DNA from: Tepidibacter formicigenes DSM 15518
Lineage (GTDB): Bacteria > Bacillota > Clostridia > Peptostreptococcales > Peptostreptococcaceae
Assembly: GCF_900142235.1 (NCBI RefSeq)
Contig: NZ_FRAE01000024.1
Location: 1 to 35,393, forward strand
Reading direction: 5' to 3'
Length of the DNA: 35,393 nt
In this document: positions 16,929-26,361 of the stretch, one piece after another
Layout: each line of letters begins with the position of its first letter
Numbering within the stretch: the stretch's first letter is position 1
Program-made: the position numbers and the translations under genes
Notes under the pieces: model-generated
Databases searched by the model: none
What the model saw: the letters and a program-made list of their open reading frames with translations, nothing else
Told to the model about the DNA's origin: nothing

Positions 16929-19160
16929 TTACATTTTTCCATGGAAAGTTCTGTTTATAACATCTAATTGTTGTTCTTTTGTTAATTTTATAAAGTTAAC
17001 TGCGTATCCAGACACACGTATTGTAAGCTGTGGATAATTCTCTGGATGTTCCATAGCATCAAGTAATGTTTCTTTATCAAATACATTAACATTTATATGG
17101 TGTCCTGATTGAACAAAGTATCCATCAAGTAAATATGCTAAGTTGTTAATTCTTTCTTCTTTAGTCTTTCCTATAGCTCCAGGTACTACAGTAAATGTGT
17201 AAGAAATACCATCTTGAGAATGCTCATATGGAAGTTTAGCAACAGAAGATAATGATGCTAAGCATCCTTTAGAGTCTCTTCCATGCATTGGGTTTGCACC
17301 TGGTGCAAATGGTTCTCCAGCTTTTCTTCCATCTGGAGTACTACCAGTTTTCTTACCATAAACTACGTTTGAAGTTATAGTCAATATTGACTGAGTAGGT
17401 AAAGAATTTCTATAAGTTTTATTTTTTCTTATTTTATTCATAAATCTTTCTACTAAATCAGTAGCTATTGAGTCAACTCTATCATCGTTGTTTCCGAATT
17501 TAGGGAAATCTCCTTCAGTTTCAAAATCAACAGCCATACCATTTTCATCTCTTATAACTTTAACTTTAGCATGCTTTATAGCTGATAAAGAGTCAGCACA
17601 TACAGAAAGCCCAGCTATACCACAAGCCATAGTTCTAAATACATCTCTATCATGTAGAGCCATTTCTACTTTTTCATAGCAGTATTTATCATGCATATAG
17701 TGAATTATATTTAATGTATTTACATATAGATTAGCAAGCCAGTCTAAGAACATATCAAATTTTTCCATAACTTCATCATATTCTAAGTATTCAGAAGTTA
17801 TAGGTTCAAACTTAGGTCCAACTTGAATTCCTTTTTTCTCATCTTTACCACCATTTATAGCATAAAGAAGAGCTTTAGCAAGGTTACATCTAGCGCCAAA
17901 GAATTGCATTTGTTTTCCTATTCTCATTGCAGAAACACAGCAAGCTATTCCGTAGTCATCTCCCCAATATGATCTCATTAAATCATCATTTTCATATTGG
18001 ATAGAGCTTGTATCTATAGACACTTTAGAACAGAATTTCTTAAAGTTTTCTGGAAGATTCACAGACCAAAGTACAGTTAAGTTTGGTTCTGGAGCAGGTC
18101 CTAAAGTATATAAAGTATTTAACATTCTGAATGAGTTTTTAGTAACAAGTGTTCTTCCATCAACACCCATACCACCTATTACTTCAGTTACCCAAGTTGG
18201 ATCTCCAGAGAATAAGTCATTGTATTCAGGAGTTCTTAAGAATCTAACCATTCTAAGTTTCATAACAAAGTGATCCATTATTTCTTGAGCTTCTTCTTCA
18301 GTTAAAACTCCATTTTTTATATCCCTTTCAAAGTATATATCAAGGAAAGTAGATACTCTACCTAAGCTCATTGCAGCTCCATTTTGTTCTTTAACTGCTG
18401 CAAGATATCCAAAATAAGTCCATTGAACAGCTTCTTTAGCGTTAGCAGCAGGTTTTGATATATCAAAACCATATTCTAAAGCCATTTCTTTTAATTCTGT
18501 TAAAGATTTTATTTGTTCAGATATTTCTTCTCTTAATCTTATAGTATCTTCATCCATTGTAAGAACATTTAAAGAATTCTTTTGTTCTTCTTTGTCTTGT
18601 ATTAATCTATCTATTCCGTAAAGAGCAATTCTTCTGTAGTCTCCAATAATTCTACCTCTACCATAAGCATCTGGAAGACCTGTTATTATACCAGCACGTC
18701 TAGCAGCTCTCATTTCTGGAGTGTAAGCATCAAACACGCCATCGTTATGAGTTTTTCTATATTTAGTAAAAGCTTCTTTAATAGATGAATCAAGTTCATA
18801 TCCATAAGCTTTACATGAATTTTCAACCATTCTTATTCCACCAAAAGGCATTACAGCTCTTTTAAGTGGAGCATCTGTTTGAAGTCCAACTATTGTTTCT
18901 AAATCTTTATCTATATATCCAGCTTTGTGAGAAGTTATAGATGAAACAGTTTTAGTATCAACATCAAGAGTTCCACCTTTTTTAACTTCCTCTTTCATTA
19001 ATGTTGAAACTTTATCCCATAATTTTTTAGTATTTTCTGTAGCTCCTGCTAAGAAAGAATCGTCTCCTTCATATGGAGTATAGTTAAGTTGTATAAAGTT
19101 TCTTACGTCTATTTCCTTAGACCATTTACCCTCTTTAAAGCTTTCCCACGCTTTTGTCAT
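16929..19160 (-). CDS. pflB: Formate C-acetyltransferase (pyruvate formate-lyase)
   Basis: 743 residues, normal for PflB. The active-site Cys pair is in [24 protein letters not shown], and the glycyl radical Gly is G718 in the C-terminal [12 protein letters not shown]. The [11 protein letters not shown] and [10 protein letters not shown] segments are also typical. It splits pyruvate and CoA to acetyl-CoA and formate in anaerobic metabolism, after activation by the adjacent PflA. It is transcribed leftward from a promoter region holding a Rex-like operator at 19194-19211 and repeated TGTATACAATAT boxes. ATG 19160 follows AGAGGAGTG. Its base use shows more G and C and more regular codons than its neighbours, as expected for a highly expressed gene. 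Confidence 0.95.
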   Translation of the reverse strand: MTKAWESFKEGKWSKEIDVRNFIQLNYTPYEGDDSFLAGATENTKKLWDKVSTLMKEEVKKGGTLDVDTKTVSSITSHKAGYIDKDLETIVGLQTDAPLKRAVMPFGGIRMVENSCKAYGYELDSSIKEAFTKYRKTHNDGVFDAYTPEMRAARRAGIITGLPDAYGRGRIIGDYRRIALYGIDRLIQDKEEQKNSLNVLTMDEDTIRLREEISEQIKSLTELKEMALEYGFDISKPAANAKEAVQWTYFGYLAAVKEQNGAAMSLGRVSTFLDIYFERDIKNGVLTEEEAQEIMDHFVMKLRMVRFLRTPEYNDLFSGDPTWVTEVIGGMGVDGRTLVTKNSFRMLNTLYTLGPAPEPNLTVLWSVNLPENFKKFCSKVSIDTSSIQYENDDLMRSYWGDDYGIACCVSAMRIGKQMQFFGARCNLAKALLYAINGGKDEKKGIQVGPKFEPITSEYLEYDEVMEKFDMFLDWLANLYVNTLNIIHYMHDKYCYEKVEMALHDRDVFRTMACGIAGLSVCADSLSAIKHAKVKVIRDENGMAVDFETEGDFPKFGNNDDRVDSIATDLVERFMNKIRKNKTYRNSLPTQSILTITSNVVYGKKTGSTPDGRKAGEPFAPGANPMHGRDSKGCLASLSSVAKLPYEHSQDGISYTFTVVPGAIGKTKEERINNLAYLLDGYFVQSGHHINVNVFDKETLLDAMEHPENYPQLTIRVSGYAVNFIKLTKEQQLDVINRTFHGKM

Positions 19161-19193
19161 AAAAAATCACTCCTCTAAGCTAAATAAAATGTA

Positions 19194-19211
19194 TTGTTAA
19201 ACTGTATACAA
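19194..19211. promoter_or_regulatory. Rex-like operator in the pflB leader
   Basis: TTGTTAA (19194-19200), four bases, then TATACAA (19205-19211). The Rex consensus in Firmicutes is TTGTTAA, four bases, TTAACAA; the left half is perfect and the right half differs at two positions. Rex represses fermentative genes when NADH is low. The site lies just downstream of a possible promoter (TTGTAT 19260-19255, 17 bases, TATGTT 19237-19232 on the minus strand), a roadblock-like position. Confidence 0.5.
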
Positions 19212-19298
19212 TATATTTATAAACATATAATAACATATCTGTAGAGAATTTTGTATACAATATCCTGATTGTTACGAAAAATTAATATTTGTAACAAT
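19203..19298. repeat. Repeated boxes upstream of pflB
   Basis: The 12-mer TGTATACAATAT occurs at 19203-19214 and again at 19252-19263, 49 bases apart; the second lies within the perfect palindrome TTGTATACAA (19251-19260). Further out, ATTGTTAC (19268-19275) and GTAACAAT (19291-19298) form an inverted repeat with a 15-base gap. These may be binding sites for one or more regulators of pflB; none can be assigned with certainty. Confidence 0.45.
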
Positions 19299-19576
19299 TT
19301 AATATATTTACTCAAATCAAAAAATATTTAAAACATATTAATATATATAAATTTTAAATATGATTTTATTTAAATATAATCTTAAAATATTTTTACCAAT
19401 TAAAGTATTAGGTTAAAGTTTGCTTATTGATTATGATTTATATTGTTTATTTTATACTTTATAATTTAAATTATTTAATTATAATATGAAAATAATCGTT
19501 GCATAATATTAATAATATATATATAATAGAAAAGATGAGCAGATGATAAGGAAACGAAAGGAAAGTGAATATAAAT
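19299..19576 (+). promoter_or_regulatory. AT-rich leader with sigma-A-like promoter of the DEAD-box gene
   Basis: This part of the 416-base gap between pflB and the helicase gene is very AT-rich and holds no gene I can support. Near its end lies a good promoter: TTGCAT (19499-19504), 17 bases, TATAAT (19522-19527). A start near 19534 would give a leader of about 43 nt containing GGAAACGAAAGGAAAG as the ribosome site. No riboswitch is recognised. Confidence 0.5.
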
Positions 19577-21157
19577 ATGGAAAATTTGAAATTTGAAGAA
19601 TTGAATTTATCTGATGAAATAAAAAGAGCTATAGCTGATATGGGATTTGAACAGCCATCTCCTATTCAAGCTAAAGCTATACCTTATATATTAGAAGGAA
19701 GAGATATAATAGGTCAAGCTCAAACTGGTACAGGAAAAACAGCAGCTTTTGGTATACCTGTTTTAGAAAGGATAGACGCAAATGATAAAAGTTTACAAGC
19801 TTTAGTTTTATGTCCTACTAGAGAGCTTGCTATTCAGGTAGCTGGAGAAATAAGAAAGCTTGCAAAATATACTCATGATATAAAAAGTTTACCTGTATAT
19901 GGAGGTCAGCCTATAGACCGCCAAATTAAAGCATTAAAAAAAGGTGTACAAATAGTTATAGGTACTCCAGGTAGAGTTATGGATCATATGAAGCGTAGAA
20001 CATTAAAAATGGATAATGTAAAAATGATTGTTTTAGATGAAGCTGATGAGATGCTTGATATGGGATTTAGGGAAGATATAGAAACTATTTTAGAAGCAAT
20101 GCCGTCTAATAGACAAACTACTTTCTTTTCAGCCACTATGCCTAAAGCAATATTAGATCTTACTAAAAAGTATCAAAAAAATCCTGAACTTGTAAAAGTT
20201 GTTCGCAAGGAGTTAACAGTACCAAATATACAACAATTCTACATTGAAACAAAGCAAAAAGCAAAGCTTGAAGTCTTATCTAGATTGATTGATGTATATA
20301 ATCCAAAATTATCTGTTGTTTTTTGTAATACAAAAAGAAAAGTTGATGAATTAGTAGGAGAACTTCAAGCAAGAGGGTATTTTGCTGATGCACTTCATGG
20401 AGATTTAAAGCAAGCACAAAGAGATAATGTAATGGCTAAATTTAGAAGTGGTACAATAGAAATATTAGTTGCAACAGATGTGGCAGCTAGAGGTATTGAT
20501 GTTGATGATGTAGAGTGTGTATTTAACTATGATATTCCACAAGATGATGAATATTATGTTCATAGAATTGGAAGAACAGGACGTGCAGGAAGAACAGGAA
20601 GGGCTTTTTCCTTTGTTTCAGGTAAAGAGATTTATAAATTAAGAGACATAAAAAAATATACAAAAACTAAGATAGTTAGACATGATATTCCTTCTCTTAG
20701 TGACGTAGAAGAAATAAAAACTAATGCATTTTTAGAAAAGGTAAAAAATGTTATAGAAGAAGGGCATTTAACAAAACAAATCAACTTTATTGAACAGTTA
20801 GCAGAAGAAGACTATACAACTTTAGATATAGCAGCAGCTCTACTTAAAATGGCAATGGGTGATCAAAGCAAAGAAGAAATAAAAGAAGATATGTTTGAAA
20901 ATACTGGTGCAGAGGAAGGGATGGTTAGACTATTTATCAATATAGGAAGAAGACAAAATGTTAGACCAAAAGATATACTAGGAGCTATTGCTGGAGAAAC
21001 TGGTATTTCAGGAAAATTAATTGGTACAATTGATATTTATGATAGATATACTTTTGTAGAAGTACCAAGAGAATATGCTAAAGATGTATTACAAGCTATG
21101 AAAAATAATACAATAAAAGGTAAAACTATCAATATAGAGCCTGCTAATAAGAGGTAG
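19577..21157 (+). CDS. DEAD-box ATP-dependent RNA helicase with DbpA-type C-terminal RNA-binding domain
   Basis: 526 residues from ATG 19577; a GTG at 19565 overlaps the ribosome site AAAGGAAAG and is less likely. DEAD-box motifs appear in order: Q motif FEQPSPIQAKAIP, AQTGTGKT (I), PTRELAIQ (Ia), GTPGR (Ib), LDEADEML (II), SAT (III), ARGIDV (V) and HRIGRTGRAGRTG (VI). The last 75 residues, from MVRLFINIGRRQNVRPKDILGAI to the end, match the DbpA/CsdA-type RNA recognition domain. It belongs to the CshA/DeaD group acting in ribosome assembly, mRNA decay and cold growth. It is a single-gene unit with its own promoter and a strong terminator. Family certain, exact ortholog less so. Confidence 0.9.
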   Translation: MENLKFEELNLSDEIKRAIADMGFEQPSPIQAKAIPYILEGRDIIGQAQTGTGKTAAFGIPVLERIDANDKSLQALVLCPTRELAIQVAGEIRKLAKYTHDIKSLPVYGGQPIDRQIKALKKGVQIVIGTPGRVMDHMKRRTLKMDNVKMIVLDEADEMLDMGFREDIETILEAMPSNRQTTFFSATMPKAILDLTKKYQKNPELVKVVRKELTVPNIQQFYIETKQKAKLEVLSRLIDVYNPKLSVVFCNTKRKVDELVGELQARGYFADALHGDLKQAQRDNVMAKFRSGTIEILVATDVAARGIDVDDVECVFNYDIPQDDEYYVHRIGRTGRAGRTGRAFSFVSGKEIYKLRDIKKYTKTKIVRHDIPSLSDVEEIKTNAFLEKVKNVIEEGHLTKQINFIEQLAEEDYTTLDIAAALLKMAMGDQSKEEIKEDMFENTGAEEGMVRLFINIGRRQNVRPKDILGAIAGETGISGKLIGTIDIYDRYTFVEVPREYAKDVLQAMKNNTIKGKTINIEPANKR

Positions 21158-21166
21158 ATAAAAAAT

Positions 21167-21200
21167 AAAAAGGTGTTTGTGCGAATGCAAACACCTTTTT
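21167..21200. terminator. Bidirectional terminator, helicase/dapL
   Basis: A perfect 13-bp stem, AAAAAGGTGTTTG (21167-21179) with CAAACACCTTTTT (21188-21200), loop of 8. It serves both convergent genes and reaches the dapL stop codon. Confidence 0.85.
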
Positions 21201-22437
21201 ATAATTTAAATACAAGATCTAATTTTTTTAATCTATTTTTTAACTCTTGAATAACTTTTTTTTCTTCTTCATAATCTTTAGCCTCAAAAGTTACAGAAAT
21301 TCTAAGAAATGATTCTGCCTCATCCCAAGGAATAGTTGAAACTAAAGCATTTTTTAGTATGAAATTTGAAGCATCCTCTGCATTTTTAAATTCATAACCA
21401 GATGATGTTCCTTTAGGTATAGGAACATAAGCATAAAAAGTTCCTTTAGGCTTTTTAGCATCAAATCCAACCTCTCTTAAAGCCTCTACTAGTAAATCAA
21501 ATCTTCTTGAGTATCTTAAGGAATTTTCTTTTATAAGTTCAGGGTGATTTAGAGCGTATACACCAGCTTTTTGTATAGCTCTAAACTGACCAGAATCAGT
21601 ATAACCTTTTATATTAGAATATGCTTTTATTATTTTTTCATTTCCTACAACAAAAGCAAGTCTCCATCCTGTCATATTATATGATTTAGATAAAGAATGA
21701 ATTTCAAGACCTACATCCATGGCACCATCTACAGATAAAAAGCTTAAAGGTTTGTTATTATCAAACACAAGAGCACTATATGCAGCATCAGATATAACTA
21801 ATATATCATTTTCATAAGCAAAATCTATAACCTCTTTATAAAATTCTTTTGTGGCTATTTGCCCTGTGGGATTATTTGGGTAATTTATATATAAAAGCTT
21901 TGATTTTTTTAATATATCTTTTGGAATTTTAGAAAAATCAGGATAAAAATTATTTTCTTTATATAAAGGAAGATTATATACATTTCCTCCTAAGAATTTT
22001 GTATAATTAGATATAATAGGATATCCTGGAACAGTAGCAAGAGTAATATCACCAGGATTTATGAAACACATAGGAAGCATAGCTAAAATAGATTTAGAGC
22101 CAATACCGTGCATAATATTTTTATATGGATTTAAACCTTTTAAATTATATACTTTCTCTAAAAATTTTGCTGCTGCTTCTTGAAATTCTGGTATTCCATT
22201 ATCAGAATACCATCTATTTTCAGGTTTTATACATTCTCTGCAAAGTACATTACCTATTTCAGTATTAGCAGGAAGATCAGGTTCTCCAACCCCTAAATCT
22301 ATTATTGGTATATTAGGATAATTTTTTTTTATTTCTTCTTTTTCTTTTTTTATTTTTTCAAACTTATATGCTTTAGGATTTTTAAAAAAATCTATTCCAC
22401 CGAGACGATTTGCTATTTTGCTATCAAAAAAATACAT
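21199..22437 (-). CDS. dapL: LL-diaminopimelate aminotransferase
   Basis: 412 residues, the usual DapL length. The opening FDSKIANRLGGIDFF and the following IIDLGVGEPDLPAN are typical of DapL. Fold-type I aminotransferase elements include YPNNPTG, DAAYSALVF and the PLP lysine in HSLSKSYNMTGWRLAF; the C-terminal Arg is in FLRISVTF. It converts tetrahydrodipicolinate directly to LL-diaminopimelate, for lysine and peptidoglycan. Diaminopimelate is also close to the dipicolinate branch used by spores. Start ATG 22437 lies behind AAGGGGGGACATTA. Another class I aminotransferase remains possible, but the N-terminal motif makes DapL the best call. Confidence 0.82.
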   Translation of the reverse strand: MYFFDSKIANRLGGIDFFKNPKAYKFEKIKKEKEEIKKNYPNIPIIDLGVGEPDLPANTEIGNVLCRECIKPENRWYSDNGIPEFQEAAAKFLEKVYNLKGLNPYKNIMHGIGSKSILAMLPMCFINPGDITLATVPGYPIISNYTKFLGGNVYNLPLYKENNFYPDFSKIPKDILKKSKLLYINYPNNPTGQIATKEFYKEVIDFAYENDILVISDAAYSALVFDNNKPLSFLSVDGAMDVGLEIHSLSKSYNMTGWRLAFVVGNEKIIKAYSNIKGYTDSGQFRAIQKAGVYALNHPELIKENSLRYSRRFDLLVEALREVGFDAKKPKGTFYAYVPIPKGTSSGYEFKNAEDASNFILKNALVSTIPWDEAESFLRISVTFEAKDYEEEKKVIQELKNRLKKLDLVFKL

Positions 22438-22566
22438 TAATGTCCCCCCTTAGATGTAAAATCAAATCTTTAAATTATTTTATTAGTTATTAATAAATTT
22501 TGATACTGTATAATAAAATAGATATTACTGCAATAGCATAAATCTTAATAAAAAGGAGATGTAAGA

Positions 22567-23960
22567 ATGAAAATTTTGAGCCATGGCTGCACATTAGATT
22601 GCTTTGACTGCTGTAAATTCAATGTATATGTTAAAGATAATAAGGTTCTAAAAATAGAAGGAGACAAGAACCATCCATATACAAAAGGATTTATTTGTAT
22701 AAAAGGAAAAAAACATTTAGAAAGATTAAATCATAAAGACAGAATATACAATCCTTTAAAAAAAGTAAATGATAAATGGAAAGAAATAAGCTTTGATGAG
22801 GCTTTAAATATAATAAGTGAAAGGCTTATTTACTATAGAGAAAAATATACTTCAAAGTCAGTTTTTCATTACTGTGAATCAGGCTCTGGAGGAATTTTAA
22901 AAGGAATAGAAGATATATTTTTTAATTTCTATGGAGGAATAACTAAATCAAAAGGAAGCACATGTTGGGGAGCTGGAATTAAAGCTCAAAAATATGATTT
23001 TGGTGATGTAAAAGGTCATTCACTAGAAGATATGTTCAATTCTAAAAATATAATAATATGGGGAAGAAATCCTTATAATACGTCTATTCATTTAATGAAT
23101 ATAATAAAAAAAGTTAAAAGTAAAGGAATAAAAATTATAGTAATTGACCCTTTATATACAGATACAGCAAAAAATGCAGATTTATATATACGTGTTAATC
23201 CATCAAGTGATGGAGCACTTGCCATGGCTGTTACTAAAATAATAATAGAAGAAAATTTAATAGATAAAGAATTTATAAATAAATATGTAAAAGGATTTGA
23301 TGAATACAAAAATTATTTAGATACACTAAGTATTGATTATTTATCAAAAGAATGTGGAGTAGATATTAAACAAATAAGCTTGCAAATAAGATGAATATAA
23401 AAAATTATCCTAGGGTTTCTAAAAAAGAGTATTTACAAAAAGTAATTGAGCCTTTAAATACAAAACTTGAAGATATAAAAAATAAAAATATAACTATACA
23501 AGAAGGTGAAGTAGCATGGGATAATCTAATATTTAAAACAAAATCTAAAAAAATAGAAATATATTCAACAAATGCAAAAGAAGATGGATTAACTCCAATA
23601 CCAATATATGAAAACAAAAGAAATGAAAAAATAAGACTTATATCTACACATCCAAGAAATTCAATATTTACTCAACATTTTTTAGATGTTGATGGTATTT
23701 CTAAAGCATATATAAATAAAAAATTGGCAAATAAATATTTAATAAATCAAGGAGACAAGGTAGTACTAAAGTCTGAAAATGGAGAAATTATTGTAGAAAT
23801 TATAATAAATGAAGATATACTTGATAATATAGTTCATATGTACACAGGATGGTGGCATAAGCATGGTAATCCAAATTTTTTAACCAATGATATATCATCT
23901 GAAATGGGAGGACAAGTTGCATATAATGAAACATTTATAGATATTGTCAAAAAGTGCTAG
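22567..23960 (+). pseudogene. Molybdopterin oxidoreductase remnant, frameshifted with internal deletion
   Basis: Two frames carry the ends of one enzyme. 22567-23394 (275 residues) has the N-terminal iron-sulfur motif with Cys in HGCTLDCFDCC and FICIKGK, then the molybdopterin-binding fold with GSTCWGAG, IIWGRNPY and VIDPLYTDTAKNADLYI. 23391-23960 (189 residues) has the end of the catalytic part, EVAWDNLIFKTKSKKIEIYS, and the C-terminal cofactor-binding domain with STHPRNS, LINQGDKV and YTGWWHKHGNPNFL. The two frames overlap by four bases. Family members are roughly 650-700 residues; together these make about 460, and the central part normally between them is missing. A deletion plus frameshift is therefore likely, and the cofactor site would be incomplete. 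The original substrate cannot be told. Confidence 0.78.
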
Positions 23961-23977
23961 TTTTTAGCGCTTTTTTT
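23949..23977 (+). terminator. Terminator after the molybdoenzyme remnant
   Basis: Stem AAAAAGTGCTA (23949-23959) with TAGCGCTTTTT (23965-23975), one G-U pair, followed by a run of T. The hairpin includes the stop codon of the second fragment, so the transcription end is preserved although the gene is broken. Confidence 0.75.
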
Positions 23978-23984
23978 ATTGTCA

Positions 23985-24040
23985 TTCTACAAAAGTAGTT
24001 AAATTTTTATGAAGGAAAAAAGTAGTATTTTATAGAAAAT
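23985..24040 (+). promoter_or_regulatory. Sigma-H-like promoter and possible Spo0A box of the spoIIA operon
   Basis: AAGGAAAAA (24012-24020), 13 bases, then AGAAAAT (24034-24040) fits the sigma-H pattern (AGGA-type -35, GAAT-type -10). TTCTACA at 23985-23991 differs at one base from the reverse 0A box TTCGACA and lies about 20 bases upstream of the -35. In Bacillus and clostridia spoIIA is transcribed by sigma-H with Spo0A, so the arrangement is expected. Confidence 0.5.
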
Positions 24041-24071
24041 ATCTAAGAGCATTATATAGGGGGGGATAATA

Positions 24072-24407
24072 TTGAATATAAACTATAAAATAGAGCATAG
24101 AAATCTAATAGTTGAGTTATATGGTGAATTAGATCATCATATAGCTTCGGAGGTAAGGGAAGAAATTGATATGGCCATAGATCAAAACTCTATTAAAAAT
24201 GTAATTTTTGATTTTAAAAATATGAATTTTATGGATTCTTCTGGGGTAGGCGTAGTTATAGGAAGATATAAAAAGGTATCAAAAACAGGAGGAAAGGTGA
24301 TAGCAGTAAATTTAAACAAACATGTTAAAAGAATATTTGAATTATCTGGAATGAACAAAATAATAGAAGTTTATAATAATCGTGAAGAGGCACTAAGTTC
24401 TTTATAA
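24072..24407 (+). CDS. spoIIAA: Anti-sigma-F factor antagonist SpoIIAA
   Basis: 111 residues, a STAS-domain protein of normal size. The start is TTG 24072 behind a run of eight G (AGGGGGGGGATAATA). The phosphorylatable Ser is in FMDSSGVGVVIGRYK (residues 54-68; Ser56 or Ser57). When unphosphorylated it binds SpoIIAB and frees sigma-F in the forespore; SpoIIAB phosphorylates it. First gene of spoIIAA-spoIIAB-sigF, behind a sigma-H-like promoter. GGGGGATAA at 24061-24069 is complementary over nine bases to the loop region of the small RNA candidate at 12758-12866, so translation control by that RNA is possible. Confidence 0.95.
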   Translation: MNINYKIEHRNLIVELYGELDHHIASEVREEIDMAIDQNSIKNVIFDFKNMNFMDSSGVGVVIGRYKKVSKTGGKVIAVNLNKHVKRIFELSGMNKIIEVYNNREEALSSL

Positions 24408-24422
24408 GGGGGAAATTATAGG

Positions 24423-24860
24423 ATGAAGAATTATATGGAAATTAGTTTTTTAGCTAAATCAGAAAATGAAGCTTTTGCTAGAGTGGTAGTTGCTTCTTTT
24501 GCATCTCAACTTGATCCAACTATAGATGAAATTGCAGATATAAAAACTGCTGTATCAGAAGCTGTTACAAATTCTATAATTCACGGATATGATGAAGATG
24601 AAAGTAAGCTTGTTTATTTAAAATGTGAAATAGAAGATAATACTATAAAAATAGTAATAGAGGATAATGGAAATGGAATAGAGAATATAGAAATGGCTAA
24701 GCAACCACTTTATACATCAAAACCTGAACTTGAAAGATCAGGTATGGGATTTACTGTTATGGAAACATTTATGGATGAAATGATAGTTTCTTCCATCTTA
24801 GGGGAAGGAACGAAAATAGTTATGAAGAAAACAATAAAATCTAATAAAAGAGAAGAGTAG
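24423..24860 (+). CDS. spoIIAB: Anti-sigma-F factor and serine kinase SpoIIAB
   Basis: 145 residues with the GHKL ATPase fold: N box [12 protein letters not shown]1 box [10 protein letters not shown] and G2 region [15 protein letters not shown]. It binds sigma-F and holds it inactive, and phosphorylates SpoIIAA. ATG 24423 is 15 bases after spoIIAA, behind AGGGGGA (24407-24413) and GGATG. The gene is followed by sigF after 11 bases. Confidence 0.95.
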   Translation: MKNYMEISFLAKSENEAFARVVVASFASQLDPTIDEIADIKTAVSEAVTNSIIHGYDEDESKLVYLKCEIEDNTIKIVIEDNGNGIENIEMAKQPLYTSKPELERSGMGFTVMETFMDEMIVSSILGEGTKIVMKKTIKSNKREE

Positions 24861-24871
24861 GGGTAATAACT

Positions 24872-25636
24872 ATGGTGATGCCTGCCTTTAGAGAAGAAAA
24901 AAAACAACTGCTTAGCCACGAAGAAACACTTGAACTTATAAAAAAAGCTCAAAATGGAAATGAAGAAGCAAAAAAAGTATTAATAGAGAGTAATTTGGGT
25001 CTTGTAAGAAGTGTTGTAAATAAATTTTTAAATATAGGTTATGAAAGAGATGATTTGTTTCAGTTAGGATCTATTGGGCTTATTAAGGCAATATATAAAT
25101 TTAATGATGAATTTAATGTAAAGTTTTCTACATATGCAGTTCCTATGATACTAGGAGAAATAAAAAGATATTTAAGAGATGACGGAATGATTAAAGTTTC
25201 TAGATCTTTAAAACAAATAGCAACAAAAGTCAAAATGGAAACTGAAAAATTATCTAAAAAATTAGGAAGAGAACCTACTATTGAAGAAATTTCAAAATCT
25301 ATAGGAGTTTGTAAAGAAGACATTGTTATGGCTCTTGAATCAAATTTATCTGTTGAATATTTATATGGAGTAATACATGAAGATGAAGGTTCTCCTATAT
25401 GTTTAATAGATAAAATAAGTCAAGAGAAAGCTATTGATGATGAAAAAATTGTAGACAATTTACTTTTAAAACAAGTTTTAAATAAATTAGATAAAAGAGA
25501 AAGACAAATTATAATGCTTAGATATTTTGAAGATAGAACACAAAGTGAAATAGGGGATATACTTGGAATTTCTCAAGTGCAAGTTTCACGTATAGAAAAG
25601 AAAGTTTTAGGTAAATTAAAAAATATGATAAGTTGA
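24872..25636 (+). CDS. sigF: Forespore sigma factor SigF
   Basis: 254 residues, normal for sigma-F. Region 2 has GLVRSVVNKFLNIGYERDDLFQLGSIGLIKAIYKF and YAVPMILGEIKRYLRDDG split over the chain; region 3 follows SRSLKQIATKV; region 4 has LDKRERQIIMLRYFEDRTQSEIG and the recognition helix ISQVQVSRIEK. It directs early forespore transcription. It is the third gene of spoIIA and is controlled by the two preceding products. ATG 24872 is behind GTAGGGG. SigG is a close relative, but the spoIIA context fixes the assignment. Confidence 0.95.
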   Translation: MVMPAFREEKKQLLSHEETLELIKKAQNGNEEAKKVLIESNLGLVRSVVNKFLNIGYERDDLFQLGSIGLIKAIYKFNDEFNVKFSTYAVPMILGEIKRYLRDDGMIKVSRSLKQIATKVKMETEKLSKKLGREPTIEEISKSIGVCKEDIVMALESNLSVEYLYGVIHEDEGSPICLIDKISQEKAIDDEKIVDNLLLKQVLNKLDKRERQIIMLRYFEDRTQSEIGDILGISQVQVSRIEKKVLGKLKNMIS

Positions 25637-25642
25637 TGAAAG

Positions 25643-25680
25643 TCCCAATATTATTAAAAAATGATATTGGGATTTTTTTA
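25643..25680 (+). terminator. Terminator of the spoIIA operon
   Basis: Stem TCCCAATAT (25643-25651) with ATATTGGGA (25664-25672) followed by TTTTTTTATT. It separates spoIIA from spoVA, which in B. subtilis is read by sigma-G. I looked for a sigma-G promoter in 25681-25740 and found only a weak CAAATAATA, not enough to call. Confidence 0.8.
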
Positions 25681-25757
25681 TTGTTTTAAATAGTGTGTTT
25701 AATTAGTTTATTTTTATTTTTTTTGCAAATAATAAAAGCATGAAGGGGGACTTTAAA

Positions 25758-26351
25758 ATGATGCAAATATATTTAATTCCAAAGAAAAATCTAAGGTTTA
25801 ATAAAAATATAGATAAGATAGTTTTAAAAGATTTATTTGATATATATCCTAGTGAAAAAGAAATTTTAGTAAAAGATATTGTTATAAAAGAATTTCAAAA
25901 TATAAATAAAGATTATGATGTTATAGAGCTTGGAGATGTAATAAATAAAATAAACTTAATTAATGATAAAATAAAAATAAATTTTTTAGATAATAGCAAT
26001 TTACTAATACATTTTAAAAATAATAAACAAGATAGAACTTTGTTTATAAGAGTTATTTTAGTTTGTATAATTCTATTTTTAGGAGCAGGTATGGCAATTA
26101 TAAACTTTCATTCTGATGTAAATATGAATGAATCACACAGAACAATACTTAGAATATTAACTGGAAATAAAAATAAAGATTTACTATTCCTTCAAATACC
26201 ATATTCTTTGGGTATAGGAGTGGGAGTTGCTGTATTTTATAATAAAATAATACCTAACTTTTCAAAATCAGAGCCAAGTCCACTAGAACTTGAGGTATCA
26301 GCATTCAAAACTGAAGTACAAAATTATATTATAGAAAATAATGAAGAATAA
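25758..26351 (+). CDS. spoVAA: Stage V sporulation protein SpoVAA
   Basis: 197 residues from ATG 25758; the ATG at 25740 overlaps the ribosome site AAGGGGGA (25743-25750). The N-terminal half is soluble and charged, with a beta-rich DIYPSEKEILVKDI pattern, followed by two membrane segments (about 102-118 and 142-165 in this numbering) separated by INFHSDVNMNESHRTIL, a segment typical of SpoVAA. It is part of the inner-membrane channel for dipicolinic acid uptake in spores and release during germination. It lies directly after spoIIA, as in B. subtilis. Its end overlaps the ribosome site of spoVAB. Confidence 0.85.
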   Translation: MMQIYLIPKKNLRFNKNIDKIVLKDLFDIYPSEKEILVKDIVIKEFQNINKDYDVIELGDVINKINLINDKIKINFLDNSNLLIHFKNNKQDRTLFIRVILVCIILFLGAGMAIINFHSDVNMNESHRTILRILTGNKNKDLLFLQIPYSLGIGVGVAVFYNKIIPNFSKSEPSPLELEVSAFKTEVQNYIIENNEE

Positions 26352-26361
26352 GGAGGATACA

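Noticed and set aside
23391-23960. Independent second subunit of the molybdoenzyme
   Set aside because: It is the C-terminal domain of the same enzyme family, starts without a proper ribosome site, and the central catalytic region is missing from both pieces.
25681-25740. Sigma-G promoter of spoVA
   Set aside because: Expected from B. subtilis, but only a weak CAAATAATA is present and no matching -35 at the right distance.
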